Notes: generated from the letters alone by a model not told the origin. Shown: positions 6,979 through 14,000, numbered from the stretch's first letter. The stretch is 16,199 nucleotides of DNA from Candidatus Heimdallarchaeota archaeon (GCA_027364495.1 DAHXPE010000248.1:1-16199); one strand, 5' to 3'. Numbers and translations: made by a program.

Positions 6979-7003
6979 TTGATAATAAATTATTAATTGA
7001 CAA

Positions 7004-7018
7004 TTTTTTACATTTTTT
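7004..7018 (+). terminator. T-tract terminator after membrane gene
   Basis: Two T6 tracts (7004-7009 and 7013-7018) lie about 25-40 bases after the stop at 6978. Runs of T without a required hairpin are typical archaeal termination signals. Confidence 0.45.
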
Positions 7019-7051
7019 CAATTAATCTGAAATAGTTCTTAACTAAAATTA

Positions 7052-7085
7052 TCCCTTGACTATGTGATTAACCAGGGGAAAAAAA
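7052..7085 (-). terminator. Hairpin plus T7 tract between convergent genes
   Basis: TCCCTTG (7052-7058) can pair with CAGGGGA (7073-7079), giving a 7-bp stem with one G-T wobble and a 14-base loop. On the minus strand a T7 run (7085-7079) overlaps the outer edge of the stem. It lies 57-90 bases beyond the stop of the GNAT gene and fits a terminator for it. The GC content of the stem stands out from the surroundings. Confidence 0.4.
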
Positions 7086-7141
7086 TATATAGATTCATTT
7101 ATCATCAAACTGATACAACTTAATACGTTATTAGAACTAAT

Positions 7142-8287
7142 TCATTCACTTTGGTAATTATTGATTTCTAAAAATTCCTTTAATTTATCTATACGGAATT
7201 CATATTGGTGTTCTAAACCGCTCTGAACATAGCCTAATTCATCATTTATGGCAATCATATGTTTATTAGAATATGCATTGTGGGTTATCCAAAATTTAAC
7301 CTTGTTTTTACTTATCGGATCTGATAATAATCTTTGCATCATCAAATATTTCAAAGTAAGACCCAATTTCTTACCTCGATGTTCACGTTTGACTCCAGTA
7401 TCTCCAACATAGGCAATATTTGGTAAATCAGCTCTTATTCTTGTTTCAGTCATTGCAATAGGTATACCCGTCTTATTATCCACTGCAATATAAAGCCATT
7501 CAGTTAATTCTTCCTTCTTATCAAATTTAAACATATTTAGAAAATCTTCCTCGGTTATAGTCGAATCTTCTTGGGAATTATTATCCCGCGGCATATCATT
7601 GTCTAACTCTTCAAGTAACTTGACATATTGAGCTCTTGTAAATGATAAATCTTTAAATGCTATATCGTCGACAAATACAATTGAATATCCATTTCGATTT
7701 GCTTTTAATTCTAAATCTTTCGCCTTTTGAGAAACATCATTTAATGAATGCTTTGTTAAATCAACTTCTGACCTCCTACCGATAAATGAAAGTTTGCTAT
7801 CTAATTGATCAGCAAGCGAAGAAAGTTTTGCATCTAAAGTAGTCATTTCATTGGGATATTTTTGGTTTTCGTCTACTCTAAAGAAAAATTGATAAATTTT
7901 GACATAATTGGGAAGCTGCTTAAAACTTTCTAGACATAATGCTTTAAAATAGCCTTGTCTACGATATTCGGGCTTAATATAAAAGTCAGTCCAACATAAG
8001 TGCTTATTGGTTTTTCCAGTATTGAACATTAATCTACAATAACCAATGGATTCACCAGATGATGATTGAATTAATATATAAATCATTTTCTGATCAATTT
8101 TCCAGGGAAGAGCTAGGCGCCTTTTATAAAACTCAATGGAATTCGTTTGATGAGGATAATGCATATTGGACCATAATTCATGTGAAAGTATAGCTAATTC
8201 ATATGCCACTTTATCATCTGGAGAATTGGGATCAAATATTTTAAAATTTGTCACTTTTTTTGTCATTGTTTCCATTTTACTTGCCAT
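7142..8287 (-). CDS. Tandem-GNAT N-acetyltransferase
   Basis: Two GNAT folds lie in one chain, a layout also seen in mycothiol-synthase-like enzymes. Numbering from the upstream TTG at 8302, the first fold carries the acetyl-CoA motif YIKPEYRRQGYFKAL (RRQGYF at about 114-119). The second has VKREHRGKKLGLTL (RGKKLG at about 309-314), preceded by AYVGDTGV. It is followed by the conserved Asn-rich segment WITHNAYSNKHMIAIN and LGYVQSG, which is typical of motif B. The middle (about 150-255) is helical and charged. It probably transfers an acetyl group to a small-molecule amine; which half is catalytic cannot be told. Starts considered are TTG 8302, ATG 8287, ATG 8275 and ATG 8266. ATG 8287 is chosen because it lies shortly after the site predicted from a TATA-like AAATAAATAA near 8325. 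It stands alone, downstream of the ABC operon on the same strand but separated from it by a terminator. Confidence 0.82.
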   Translation of the reverse strand: MASKMETMTKKVTNFKIFDPNSPDDKVAYELAILSHELWSNMHYPHQTNSIEFYKRRLALPWKIDQKMIYILIQSSSGESIGYCRLMFNTGKTNKHLCWTDFYIKPEYRRQGYFKALCLESFKQLPNYVKIYQFFFRVDENQKYPNEMTTLDAKLSSLADQLDSKLSFIGRRSEVDLTKHSLNDVSQKAKDLELKANRNGYSIVFVDDIAFKDLSFTRAQYVKLLEELDNDMPRDNNSQEDSTITEEDFLNMFKFDKKEELTEWLYIAVDNKTGIPIAMTETRIRADLPNIAYVGDTGVKREHRGKKLGLTLKYLMMQRLLSDPISKNKVKFWITHNAYSNKHMIAINDELGYVQSGLEHQYEFRIDKLKEFLEINNYQSE

Positions 8288-8396
8288 GTAATTAATATTC
8301 AATTTAATTTAAGAGGAATTATTTATTTGTACATAGATCTTATGAACAATAATCTAGTTTCTGATATTCTTGCATTTTTTAAACAATTCGTTAAGG

Positions 8397-8416
8397 AAAA
8401 AAAAATGATAAAAAAA
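8397..8416 (-). terminator. T-rich terminator of ABC export operon
   Basis: On the minus strand a T7 run (8416-8410) and a T9 run (8405-8397) begin six bases after the stop of the last permease gene (8422-8424). This is a strong archaeal-type termination signal that separates the operon from the GNAT gene. Confidence 0.55.
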
Positions 8417-8421
8417 CAAGG

Positions 8422-9309
8422 TTAAATTCTATGCAAACCAGTTCTTTTAGCAAATCGTTCAGCTTTTCTTAGCAAAACAATGCTTAGTGTCAAATAAATT
8501 ACTGTAAAAATTAATAAAATCATTATTTCCATTTGAACTGGGAATATTGTTGTCCAATGGCCTCTAAAACTATAATACCTAACTAAATCATATCCATACG
8601 TAGGAGGAAGAAGATAGGCGATGAATCGGATAGGTACTGGATAAGATTCAACTGGGAAAAATGCTCCAGCCAGGAATTGAAATAGCGTATTAAGAATTCC
8701 AGCTAAAGCATTAACTTGTTTCCAAAGTATCGCTGAAAGGCTAATTAAAACTCCCATAGAAATCAGATTTACTAAGACAACCATACTAACTACAAAGACG
8801 CCAGCAATTGCATCTGGATATTGAAATATTCCAGATGCATATGATAAAATAATTAAAGCAGGAATAAATAAAACAGCAAATTTCACAGCAGCATCTGAAA
8901 GTATGGATCCAATAAAATATCCATATTTTGAAGATGGATTAAAGAATAGATATTCAAGAGTCCCATTATAAATATCACGCTGAACATTATTCAAGGGAGT
9001 CCACATTGCAGTTGAATTGAATATCATTATTAAAATAGCTCCCATATAAAATATCATGATATCCCCTCGAGTCAACCATTCATAGCCATTTTTGTAATAC
9101 AATGAGAAGGCGAATATAGAAAATACAATCATAAGAATAATAAATTCGATGAGTCCACTCAATAAATTAATTTTGTATCGCAAATACATTTGTAAATTCA
9201 TCCTGAAACTGGATTTGACAACATCAACAAAACTAACTTTTTTTGATTTTCCATGATCATCTTTATCTTCTGATGGTGAATATGAGATAATTTTTGATGA
9301 TTTATACAT
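8422..9309 (-). CDS. ABC-2 type transporter permease (second subunit)
   Basis: This 295-residue integral membrane protein of the ABC-2 family has a cytoplasmic N-terminus of about 48 residues. It has about six membrane helices, the first in LIEFIILMIVFSIFAFSLYY (residues 53-72). The RDIYNGTLEYLFFNP motif (about 111-125) is the coupling-region signature shared with its neighbour. The helix-5/6 region contains ALAGILNTLFQFLAGAFFPV and the AYLLPPTYGYDLVRYYSF segment typical of the family. It is clearly paralogous to the permease at 9322-10209, with the same length, motifs and similar end (TGLH versus KGLH). With the ATPase it should form an exporter, either as a heterodimer of permeases or as alternative partners; the substrate (lipid, glycan, drug or peptide) is unknown. 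A site AGAGGAAA at 9316-9323 lies at good spacing from the ATG, and the gap to the upstream gene is 12 bases. Confidence 0.88.
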   Translation of the reverse strand: MYKSSKIISYSPSEDKDDHGKSKKVSFVDVVKSSFRMNLQMYLRYKINLLSGLIEFIILMIVFSIFAFSLYYKNGYEWLTRGDIMIFYMGAILIMIFNSTAMWTPLNNVQRDIYNGTLEYLFFNPSSKYGYFIGSILSDAAVKFAVLFIPALIILSYASGIFQYPDAIAGVFVVSMVVLVNLISMGVLISLSAILWKQVNALAGILNTLFQFLAGAFFPVESYPVPIRFIAYLLPPTYGYDLVRYYSFRGHWTTIFPVQMEIMILLIFTVIYLTLSIVLLRKAERFAKRTGLHRI

Positions 9310-9315
9310 TTAATA

Positions 9316-9323
9316 TTTCCTCT
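9316..9323 (-). promoter_or_regulatory. Shine-Dalgarno site of second permease
   Basis: AGAGGAAA on the minus strand overlaps the stop codon of the preceding permease and ends six bases before the ATG at 9309. It supports this start and coupled translation. Confidence 0.6.
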
Positions 9324-10209
9324 ATAAAATGTGTAATCCTTTCGTTTTGGAATGTTTGATAACTATTTTTTGTAACACTACAGCAATGATAGTATATAAA
9401 ATGGTAAAACCTATAATTAAGAGCCAATTGATAGCTAATGGCAATACAAGAGGCCAATGACCATTGAAACTATAATATCTAATTAATTCATAAGCCCAAG
9501 TATGTGGAAATAAATAGGCAATTGGTCTAACATAAGTTGGAAGTGAAAATAACGGAATAAAAGCACCAGTAAAAAACTCTATCGTTAAACCGAGTAATGA
9601 TACAAGTGCTTGGACTTGTTTAAATAATATAACAGTTAAACTAACAATTATTCCAAAAGACATTAGAGATAGCATTAGTAAAGACAATGTAAAAAGAATC
9701 ATTACAATATTAAATAATGGAAGATGCGTATAAATTATAAGGACAATAAAGGCTGGTATAAAGCCCGTTAAAGAACTTGTAATAACTGAACCAAGAAGAT
9801 AGCCAAAAAAGTAAGGATATTTCTTCATAGGAGTGAAATACAAATATTCTAAAGTCCCATTGTATAATTCTCGGTTCATGGCATCAACAGGACTCCATAT
9901 GGCAACGCCATCAAATACGAGAATTAGAAAACCACTCAAAAAGAAGATGAAAATTTTAGTTGTTCCAAAATTTGTATAACCACGAAATCCAACCGCAGTC
10001 GCAAACAAAAAGAAAACCGCTATAAGTATGCCTATTTGAACTATGGATCCTACTGCTTCAGCGCCATATCTTTTCCAAATCAATAAACGAACAATCATTG
10101 AGTTATATGCTATGGACCAAAACGAAGCATCTTTAGATAGTCCTTTATAGGAGTCAACATTTTTGTTTTCTGATTGATATTCCTGTTTTGTAGACGAAAC
10201 TATTTGCAT
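9322..10209 (-). CDS. ABC-2 type transporter permease (first subunit)
   Basis: This is a 295-residue ABC-2 membrane subunit. A charged cytoplasmic N-terminus (about 1-50) is followed by about six helices, the first in SIVQIGILIAVFFLFATAVG (55-74). The signature RELYNGTLEYLYFTPMKKYP (about 113-132) matches the paralogue's NGTLEYL motif. The late part carries IAYLFPHTWAYELIRYYSF and a final long helix before the basic end IKHSKTKGLHIL. These features fit families of drug, polyketide or lipid exporters (DrrB/NodJ-like fold). The ATG at 10209 lies three bases after the ATPase stop, and GAGGT (10217-10221) sits inside the end of the ATPase gene, so the two are translationally coupled. Having two different permeases of equal length suggests a heterodimeric channel produced by gene duplication. 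Confidence 0.88.
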   Translation of the reverse strand: MQIVSSTKQEYQSENKNVDSYKGLSKDASFWSIAYNSMIVRLLIWKRYGAEAVGSIVQIGILIAVFFLFATAVGFRGYTNFGTTKIFIFFLSGFLILVFDGVAIWSPVDAMNRELYNGTLEYLYFTPMKKYPYFFGYLLGSVITSSLTGFIPAFIVLIIYTHLPLFNIVMILFTLSLLMLSLMSFGIIVSLTVILFKQVQALVSLLGLTIEFFTGAFIPLFSLPTYVRPIAYLFPHTWAYELIRYYSFNGHWPLVLPLAINWLLIIGFTILYTIIAVVLQKIVIKHSKTKGLHIL

Positions 10210-10212
10210 TGT

Positions 10213-11169
10213 TTATACCTCAAATCTCTCTTCTATGGCACCAATGTGGTGTATAAATGCATCTTCTAATGAAACAGTCGAATGTCTAAACCCTGTTTTT
10301 ACACCATCTTCTCTTAAAACCTGAATGATTTGTTCTGATGCATCTAATAAGTCATTGACTCCAAAAGAATACCAGTGCTCATTTTTATCCATAGTAAGCA
10401 TGACTGTTGGCAAATTTCTAATTTTCTCATAAGTTGTAGTTGGTAGAGAGTCCTTTTGCAATTCAATAAAATCTTGAATTTTTAGTGATTTTTTAAGGTC
10501 ATTGGGAGAACCTGTTGCTCCAATTTTACCTTTATTAATCAAACTCACTCTATCGCTTAATTCTTCAACTTCACTCATAATATGACTAGTTAAAAGTAGG
10601 GATTTACCTTCTTTTTCAGAATAACTTTTAAGAAAATTTCTAATCCTTTTTGCAATAATCACATCCAGACCTTTAGTCGGTTCATCAAGAAAAATTACTG
10701 GTGGATCATGTAACAGAGCTCTCATAATAACAACTGCCTGTTTTTGTCCTCCTGATAATTCATTGAACTGTTTCTCCACATTTTCATTAAAATCAAAATA
10801 ATTACCAAGTGTTGCTATTTGGTTATCAACGTAGTCTTTAGATAATCCTCGAAGAGAACCAAAAAATCTTAAGTTTTCTCTCACGGTTAATCTTGCATAG
10901 GCAGATCGTTCTGTGTCCTGTCCAACATAGCCTAAAACATGTTTAATTTCATTCTCTTGAGTATCAAGATCATATCCAAGGATATTTACTGTACCAGAGT
11001 CTTTTAGTAGTAAAGTCGCCATAATTTTTATTAAAGTTGTTTTCCCAGCTCCATTAGGTCCTAATAATGAGTGGATTTCACCTTTTCTGAGATCAAAGTT
11101 TACTCCGTCTAAAGCCGGTTTATTTTTATAGCTTTTTTTGATATTTTCTGCAAATAGTACTTGAACCAT
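10213..11169 (-). CDS. ABC transporter ATP-binding subunit
   Basis: This 318-residue nucleotide-binding subunit belongs to the ABC-2 exporter class. All motifs are intact: aromatic A-loop Tyr14, Walker A GPNGAGKTT (37-45), Q-loop Gln84 in YVGQD, signature LSGGQ (138-142), Walker B VIFLDE (158-163) with catalytic Glu163, D-loop GLD, and switch His196 in LTSHI. A C-terminal extension of about 100 residues (from about 220) resembles the tail of DrrA-like ATPases and may contact the permeases or regulate activity. It is the first gene of a three-gene operon and would energise export by the two permeases downstream. ATG 11169 is the only sensible start. A TATA-like element and a palindrome lie just upstream (see separate entries). 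No substrate-binding protein is present, consistent with export. Confidence 0.93.
   Translation of the reverse strand: MVQVLFAENIKKSYKNKPALDGVNFDLRKGEIHSLLGPNGAGKTTLIKIMATLLLKDSGTVNILGYDLDTQENEIKHVLGYVGQDTERSAYARLTVRENLRFFGSLRGLSKDYVDNQIATLGNYFDFNENVEKQFNELSGGQKQAVVIMRALLHDPPVIFLDEPTKGLDVIIAKRIRNFLKSYSEKEGKSLLLTSHIMSEVEELSDRVSLINKGKIGATGSPNDLKKSLKIQDFIELQKDSLPTTTYEKIRNLPTVMLTMDKNEHWYSFGVNDLLDASEQIIQVLREDGVKTGFRHSTVSLEDAFIHHIGAIEERFEV
10217..10221 (-). promoter_or_regulatory. Shine-Dalgarno site of first permease
   Basis: GAGGT on the minus strand lies within the last codons of the ATPase gene, seven bases before the permease ATG at 10209. It fixes that start and indicates translational coupling. 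Confidence 0.6.
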
Positions 11170-11199
11170 ATGTTTTCACAACAATTATGTAATCATTGA

Positions 11200-11209
11200 T
11201 AACATGTTA
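11200..11209 (-). promoter_or_regulatory. Palindrome at ABC operon promoter, candidate operator
   Basis: TAACATGTTA is a perfect 10-base palindrome. It sits between the putative TATA box (11217-11224) and the ATPase ATG (11169), about where transcription would begin. A dimeric repressor bound here would block the polymerase. Chance occurrence in AT-rich DNA is possible. Confidence 0.3.
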
Positions 11210-11216
11210 ACTATGG

Positions 11217-11224
11217 TTTTTAAA
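11217..11224 (-). promoter_or_regulatory. Putative TATA box of ABC operon
   Basis: TTTAAAAA on the minus strand is centred near 11220. It would place the transcript start near 11194, giving a leader of about 25 bases before the ATG at 11169. Confidence 0.35.
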
Positions 11225-11550
11225 GGTTTTGATTTCAAATGTTTTTGATAAATCTTTTTAATTAATTTTATCTTCTTAATTATTTATATTTTGCCTAACA
11301 TTTTTTTATCAGCAGACAATTCTTTATGGGATAAATTAACCAACATGTCATAGAATTGATAAAATTTTTTCAGAAAATAGCTCTTTTTATTTATGGATTT
11401 AACATCATTAACAAGTATGAAACCTAAATATAAACCAAACTAACTATATGTGTTGCCCTATTTTCTACCAGGAATTATTTTTAAAGAAATGGAATAAATT
11501 TTGCCGACTTTAATTTTACATCAACAACTTTTTATCATACAACTATTTTA

Positions 11551-11670
11551 GATGCTTTATCATGCGCTAATAGTAGCTAAATAGAGTTTAATTCTTATGT
11601 AAAAGGCTTAGAGAATATCAGAAATCAAGAGAAAACATTTTTTCCTTAAAAGAACTGATTAGTAACTGCA
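11551..11670 (+). pseudogene. Decayed zinc-ribbon-like segment, copy 1
   Basis: Fragments of coding sequence can be matched to copy 2 downstream. DALSCANSS (from 11551) parallels DICS-stop-CGSK, and LENIRNQEKTFFP (from 11608) parallels LENLGNKGKTYLP. Several stops interrupt the frame (TAG/TAA near 11570-11582, TAA after the FFP codons, TGA soon after). The Cys pair is only half kept. It has no start codon and reads as an older, more decayed duplicate. Family not recognised. Confidence 0.35.
11602..11670 (+). repeat. Diverged direct repeat, copy A
   Basis: The 69-base unit (AAAGGCTTAGAGAATATC to GTAACTGCA) pairs with 11811-11877 at roughly 75% identity by eye. The LEN codons of the two copies are exactly 210 bases apart, so both are read in the same frame. 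This suggests duplication of coding sequence rather than of a mobile element. Confidence 0.45.
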
Positions 11671-11713
11671 TAAACATCCAAAGTTTAATAAATAGCTTAA
11701 TTGAGTGAAAATA

Positions 11714-11880
11714 ATGAATAAAACAGACATTTGCTCTTGATGTGGTAGTAAGAAAATTAATGGTCCTTGTCAATCAACTGGCGACCTTGACTTGCTGATT
11801 ATGATAATGAAAAGAGTCTAGAGAATCTCGGAAATAAAGGAAAAACTTATTTACCTTAAAAAAGATTAATTCCTGCAAAT
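11714..11880 (+). pseudogene. Decayed zinc-ribbon-like gene, copy 2
   Basis: From ATG 11714 the frame reads MNKTDICS, an in-frame TGA (11738-11740), then CGSKKINGPCQSTGD. This would be a CxxC zinc knuckle if the TGA were TGG (Trp). A frame change near 11790 leads into LADYDNEKSLENLGNKGKTY and LP, then TAA, then KRLIPANEFTSNE. The pieces are clearly protein-like and parallel copy 1. At least one nonsense and one frameshift change separate it from an intact gene. It lies directly upstream of the HIT gene on the same strand. Confidence 0.4.
11811..11877 (+). repeat. Diverged direct repeat, copy B
   Basis: This is the partner of 11602-11670. Shared blocks include TAGAGAAT, GAAAT, CCTTAAAA and CCTGCA/AACTGCA. 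The encoded peptides (LENLGNKGKTYLP versus LENIRNQEKTFFP) keep their reading frame. Confidence 0.45.
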
Positions 11881-11959
11881 GAGTTTACATCTAATGAATC
11901 TTGTACATAACATTAATTTCAACATATAATCAAAAATAATTAGAAAAGGTATGGTTTTT

Positions 11960-12382
11960 ATGAAAGACGATTGTATTTTTTGCCAAATAGCTGAAAAAAA
12001 ATCACCAGCAGGAATTCTCTTTGAAAACAAATTAGTGATGGCCTTTATTGATATTCGACCAGTCAATGAAGGTCATGCGCTTGTAATTCCAAAGACACAT
12101 GCGAAATTAATTGAAGAAATTGAGTCAGAAGAAGTTTTTTTAGAGCTTTTTAGAGTGGGTAAAAAAATTCAACTAATGATAAAGGAAAAAATTCAGGGTA
12201 TAACCGGTTTTAATTATTTTATTGCTAATGGGGAAGACGCTGGTCAGGAAGTTTTTCATGTTCATCTCCATATTATCCCTAGGTATCCAAATGACGGGTT
12301 TGGTATTAAATTTGGTCCGAATTATGGAAAAATTTTAAATCAAGAAGAAATAAAGAATGTCAGAAATAAATTGTTGAATTGA
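11960..12382 (+). CDS. HIT-family nucleotide hydrolase
   Basis: This 140-residue histidine-triad protein has the signature FHVHLHIIPR near residues 99-108 (His100, 102 and 104; the middle one is the usual nucleophile). Cys5 and Cys8 (CIFCQI), with downstream histidines, form the zinc site seen in many prokaryotic HIT proteins. The PVNEGHALVIPKTH block (about 34-47) and FNYFIANGEDAGQ (84-96) are also family-typical. HIT enzymes hydrolyse nucleoside phosphoramidates or dinucleotide substrates such as AMP conjugates; the exact substrate is unknown. An in-frame ATG at 11951 sits directly on an AAAGGT site. The ATG at 11960 lies nine bases after that site and begins MKDDCIFC as in relatives, so it is preferred. 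The TGA stop is followed at once by TAA. Length is normal for the family and it appears to be a single gene. Confidence 0.92.
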   Translation: MKDDCIFCQIAEKKSPAGILFENKLVMAFIDIRPVNEGHALVIPKTHAKLIEEIESEEVFLELFRVGKKIQLMIKEKIQGITGFNYFIANGEDAGQEVFHVHLHIIPRYPNDGFGIKFGPNYGKILNQEEIKNVRNKLLN

Positions 12383-12487
12383 TAATATAGTTATAAAAAG
12401 AAAATTCCAAATATTTAATTTTAAAAATTATTAAAACTGCGTTAATTTTGTTTATATCGAAAAAGGGTGATCAGATTTCCACATTCT

Positions 12488-12973
12488 CTAAATAATAAGT
12501 ATTGGAAATAGCAACCAGGGTAAATTTATTCCTAAAACTACCACTAATTGTAATGTTGCATTTGGTCCAAACATTTCTTCACTTAATATAATTAACACAT
12601 TCGTCATCATTACTGAAGAACAGATCATAATTGGATTACGAATCCGATTTTTTCCCTTTATGAAAGCATATATTGCAAAGACATAAAATGGACCAAAAAA
12701 TATTGCATCGATAAGTATAGTCGTTTTCCACCAGAATTGTCTAGCCATTAGTAGAGGATCAAAAGTATTACCATATCAATGAATTATATTTACTATAAAT
12801 GGTAATGGCCAGATCAGATACTCAAAATGATATGGATCTGGAATAATTAATTTTTCAATATCAACTATATATGTAATAAACAAGATATTTATTAAAAAGT
12901 AAACCAGTATAGCAATATCTAGGGTACGTTTCCGTAATGGTGTTATACTGTAAGATGAAGTGGGAGTTGACAT
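12488..12973 (-). pseudogene. EXPERA-domain (TMEM97/sigma-2-receptor-like) membrane protein split by in-frame TGA
   Basis: One frame of 161 codons is interrupted only by TGA at codon 66 (12776-12778). It resembles human TMEM97 along its length. The basic start RKRTLDIAILVYFL corresponds to RRCVEWLLGLYFL. Asp38 lies where TMEM97 has Asp29. Then come FDPLL (Asp72, like Asp56 in KDPLL), YAFIKGKNRIRNP (YAFLKGSCKWIRTP), an SSVMMTN block (SVHTMTT) and the final hydrophobic PWLLFPILI. Four membrane helices are expected. The TGA falls where TMEM97 has Trp49 of KWYAKEF. The gene may be newly broken, mis-sequenced or read through; a shorter product could also start at ATG 12748. EXPERA proteins include sterol isomerase EBP and TM6SF2; an archaeal role in lipids is only a guess. 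ATG 12973 is preceded by AAAGGA (12984-12989). Confidence 0.75.
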
Positions 12974-13009
12974 AGAAAATGATTCCTTTTTGATAAATAG
13001 TGGCGTAAA

Positions 13010-13019
13010 TAAATTTAAA
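13010..13019 (-). promoter_or_regulatory. Putative TATA box of EXPERA gene
   Basis: TTTAAATTTA on the minus strand is centred near 13014 and predicts a transcript start near 12988. That leaves a leader of about 15 bases carrying the AAAGGA site before ATG 12973. Confidence 0.35.
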
Positions 13020-13054
13020 AAAAAAAATTAATTTAAAGAGAATGATATATTAAA

Positions 13055-13888
13055 TTAAAATTCAATAATCATATCTTCTTCACAAATATTATAGCCCCTT
13101 TTTTGCACTTCTATAAATTCTTCACAACTCTTGTCTAATACGGGATTTGAATGATTAATATGGGTAAAATAAAATTTTTCCTTATGCTGATTTCCTAATA
13201 ATTTCATAGTCTCCAATATTGGTGGATGAGGCACGAGTTTCTGCCTCATAATTTCTGTTTGTTTATAAAAAGTCCCGTCCAAAATTACTATATCTGCCAT
13301 TGTTATTCTTTGAATTATTTCATTTGTCAAATAATCCGTATCAGTTAAATAAATTACCTTTTTGTTTGTAATTTTATTTCTTATTTCTAATCCAACTGTG
13401 TTTCCATCTTCATTTCTATGTGGAACATAAAAAGGAATTATACTCAATGAATCATCGAATTTAAATTCTTCCTCTTGCTTAATTACCCTTTCTTCTAATT
13501 CTTGCCTTTCAAATAAATATGAAAATGGTTTATTACTCTTTAAAAATGAAAGATTTTCCTTTGTTGCATATATTGGAAACAATTTTGTTGAAGCTGACTC
13601 ACGGCCAAAATAAATCAGTCCTGTATAATGACCAATATGAAGATGAGTTAGTAATAATCCGTTAAGCTCCAAATTTTCTCTTTCTAAGTGTCTATTCATA
13701 AGATTTATTTGTTTTGGTAAATCAGGAGTGGCATCAATAATTAAAGAATTTGTCTTACCAAGTATACCAATACAAGAAACATATTTTTTTGTCTTTGTAT
13801 TTTGTATGTCGAGACAATTCTTACAAATACAATTGAGGTGAGGAATACCACCATCCTGAATTGTACCCAAGATAACAATTTTAGCCAT
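13055..13888 (-). CDS. PqqB-like metallo-beta-lactamase-fold hydrolase
   Basis: This 277-residue MBL-fold protein is of the PqqB-like type. The N-terminal LGTIQDGGIPHLNCICKNC (7-25) includes a CxCxxC cluster (Cys20, 22, 25), which in PqqB relatives binds a structural zinc. SLIIDATPDLPKQ (48-60) is family-typical. The metal motif is THLHIGHYTGL (81-91), giving HxHxGH, so the usual Asp is Gly86. Later ligand candidates are in VPHRNEDG, YLTDTDYL and THINHSNP. PqqB is tied to pyrroloquinoline quinone synthesis in bacteria, but no pqqA, C, D or E gene is here. An orphan hydrolase acting on another small molecule is more likely. ATG 13888 has AGGTG (13896-13900) at good spacing. A TATA box (13912-13921) is close enough for a very short leader. 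It is divergent from the methyltransferase gene. Confidence 0.85.
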   Translation of the reverse strand: MAKIVILGTIQDGGIPHLNCICKNCLDIQNTKTKKYVSCIGILGKTNSLIIDATPDLPKQINLMNRHLERENLELNGLLLTHLHIGHYTGLIYFGRESASTKLFPIYATKENLSFLKSNKPFSYLFERQELEERVIKQEEEFKFDDSLSIIPFYVPHRNEDGNTVGLEIRNKITNKKVIYLTDTDYLTNEIIQRITMADIVILDGTFYKQTEIMRQKLVPHPPILETMKLLGNQHKEKFYFTHINHSNPVLDKSCEEFIEVQKRGYNICEEDMIIEF

Positions 13889-13911
13889 AATCGAGCACCT
13901 GGAATAATTTT

Positions 13912-13921
13912 TATTTATAAA
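13912..13921 (-). promoter_or_regulatory. Putative TATA box of PqqB-like gene
   Basis: TTTATAAATA on the minus strand is centred about 28 bases before ATG 13888. A start site near 13890 would make the mRNA nearly leaderless and leave the AGGTG site outside it, so one of the two signals may be fortuitous. Confidence 0.4.
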
Positions 13922-13992
13922 CTATTATTATGTTTAGTTAATGATTTTTAATTACTTTTTAATATATTTTATTTTAAATAGAACTAATTACC

Positions 13993-14000
13993 TTTAAAAT
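13993..14000 (+). promoter_or_regulatory. Putative TATA box of methyltransferase gene
   Basis: TTTAAAAT is centred about 25 bases before ATG 14022, matching a leaderless transcript that begins at the start codon. No Shine-Dalgarno site is present, consistent with this. Confidence 0.4.

Larger units (their letters stand above)
11170..11550. other. Promoter region and gene-free stretch
   Basis: Beyond the operon promoter elements there is no open frame of note. A fragment near 11504-11540 (reading FADFNFTSTT) weakly resembles LADYDNE in the decayed segment at 11723-11877 and may be part of the same decayed sequence. Confidence 0.4.

Noticed and set aside
12776..12778. TGA read as selenocysteine in the TMEM97-like gene
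   Set aside because: The position matches Trp, not Cys, in the homologue, and I see no selenocysteine element. Nonsense change or Trp readthrough fits better.
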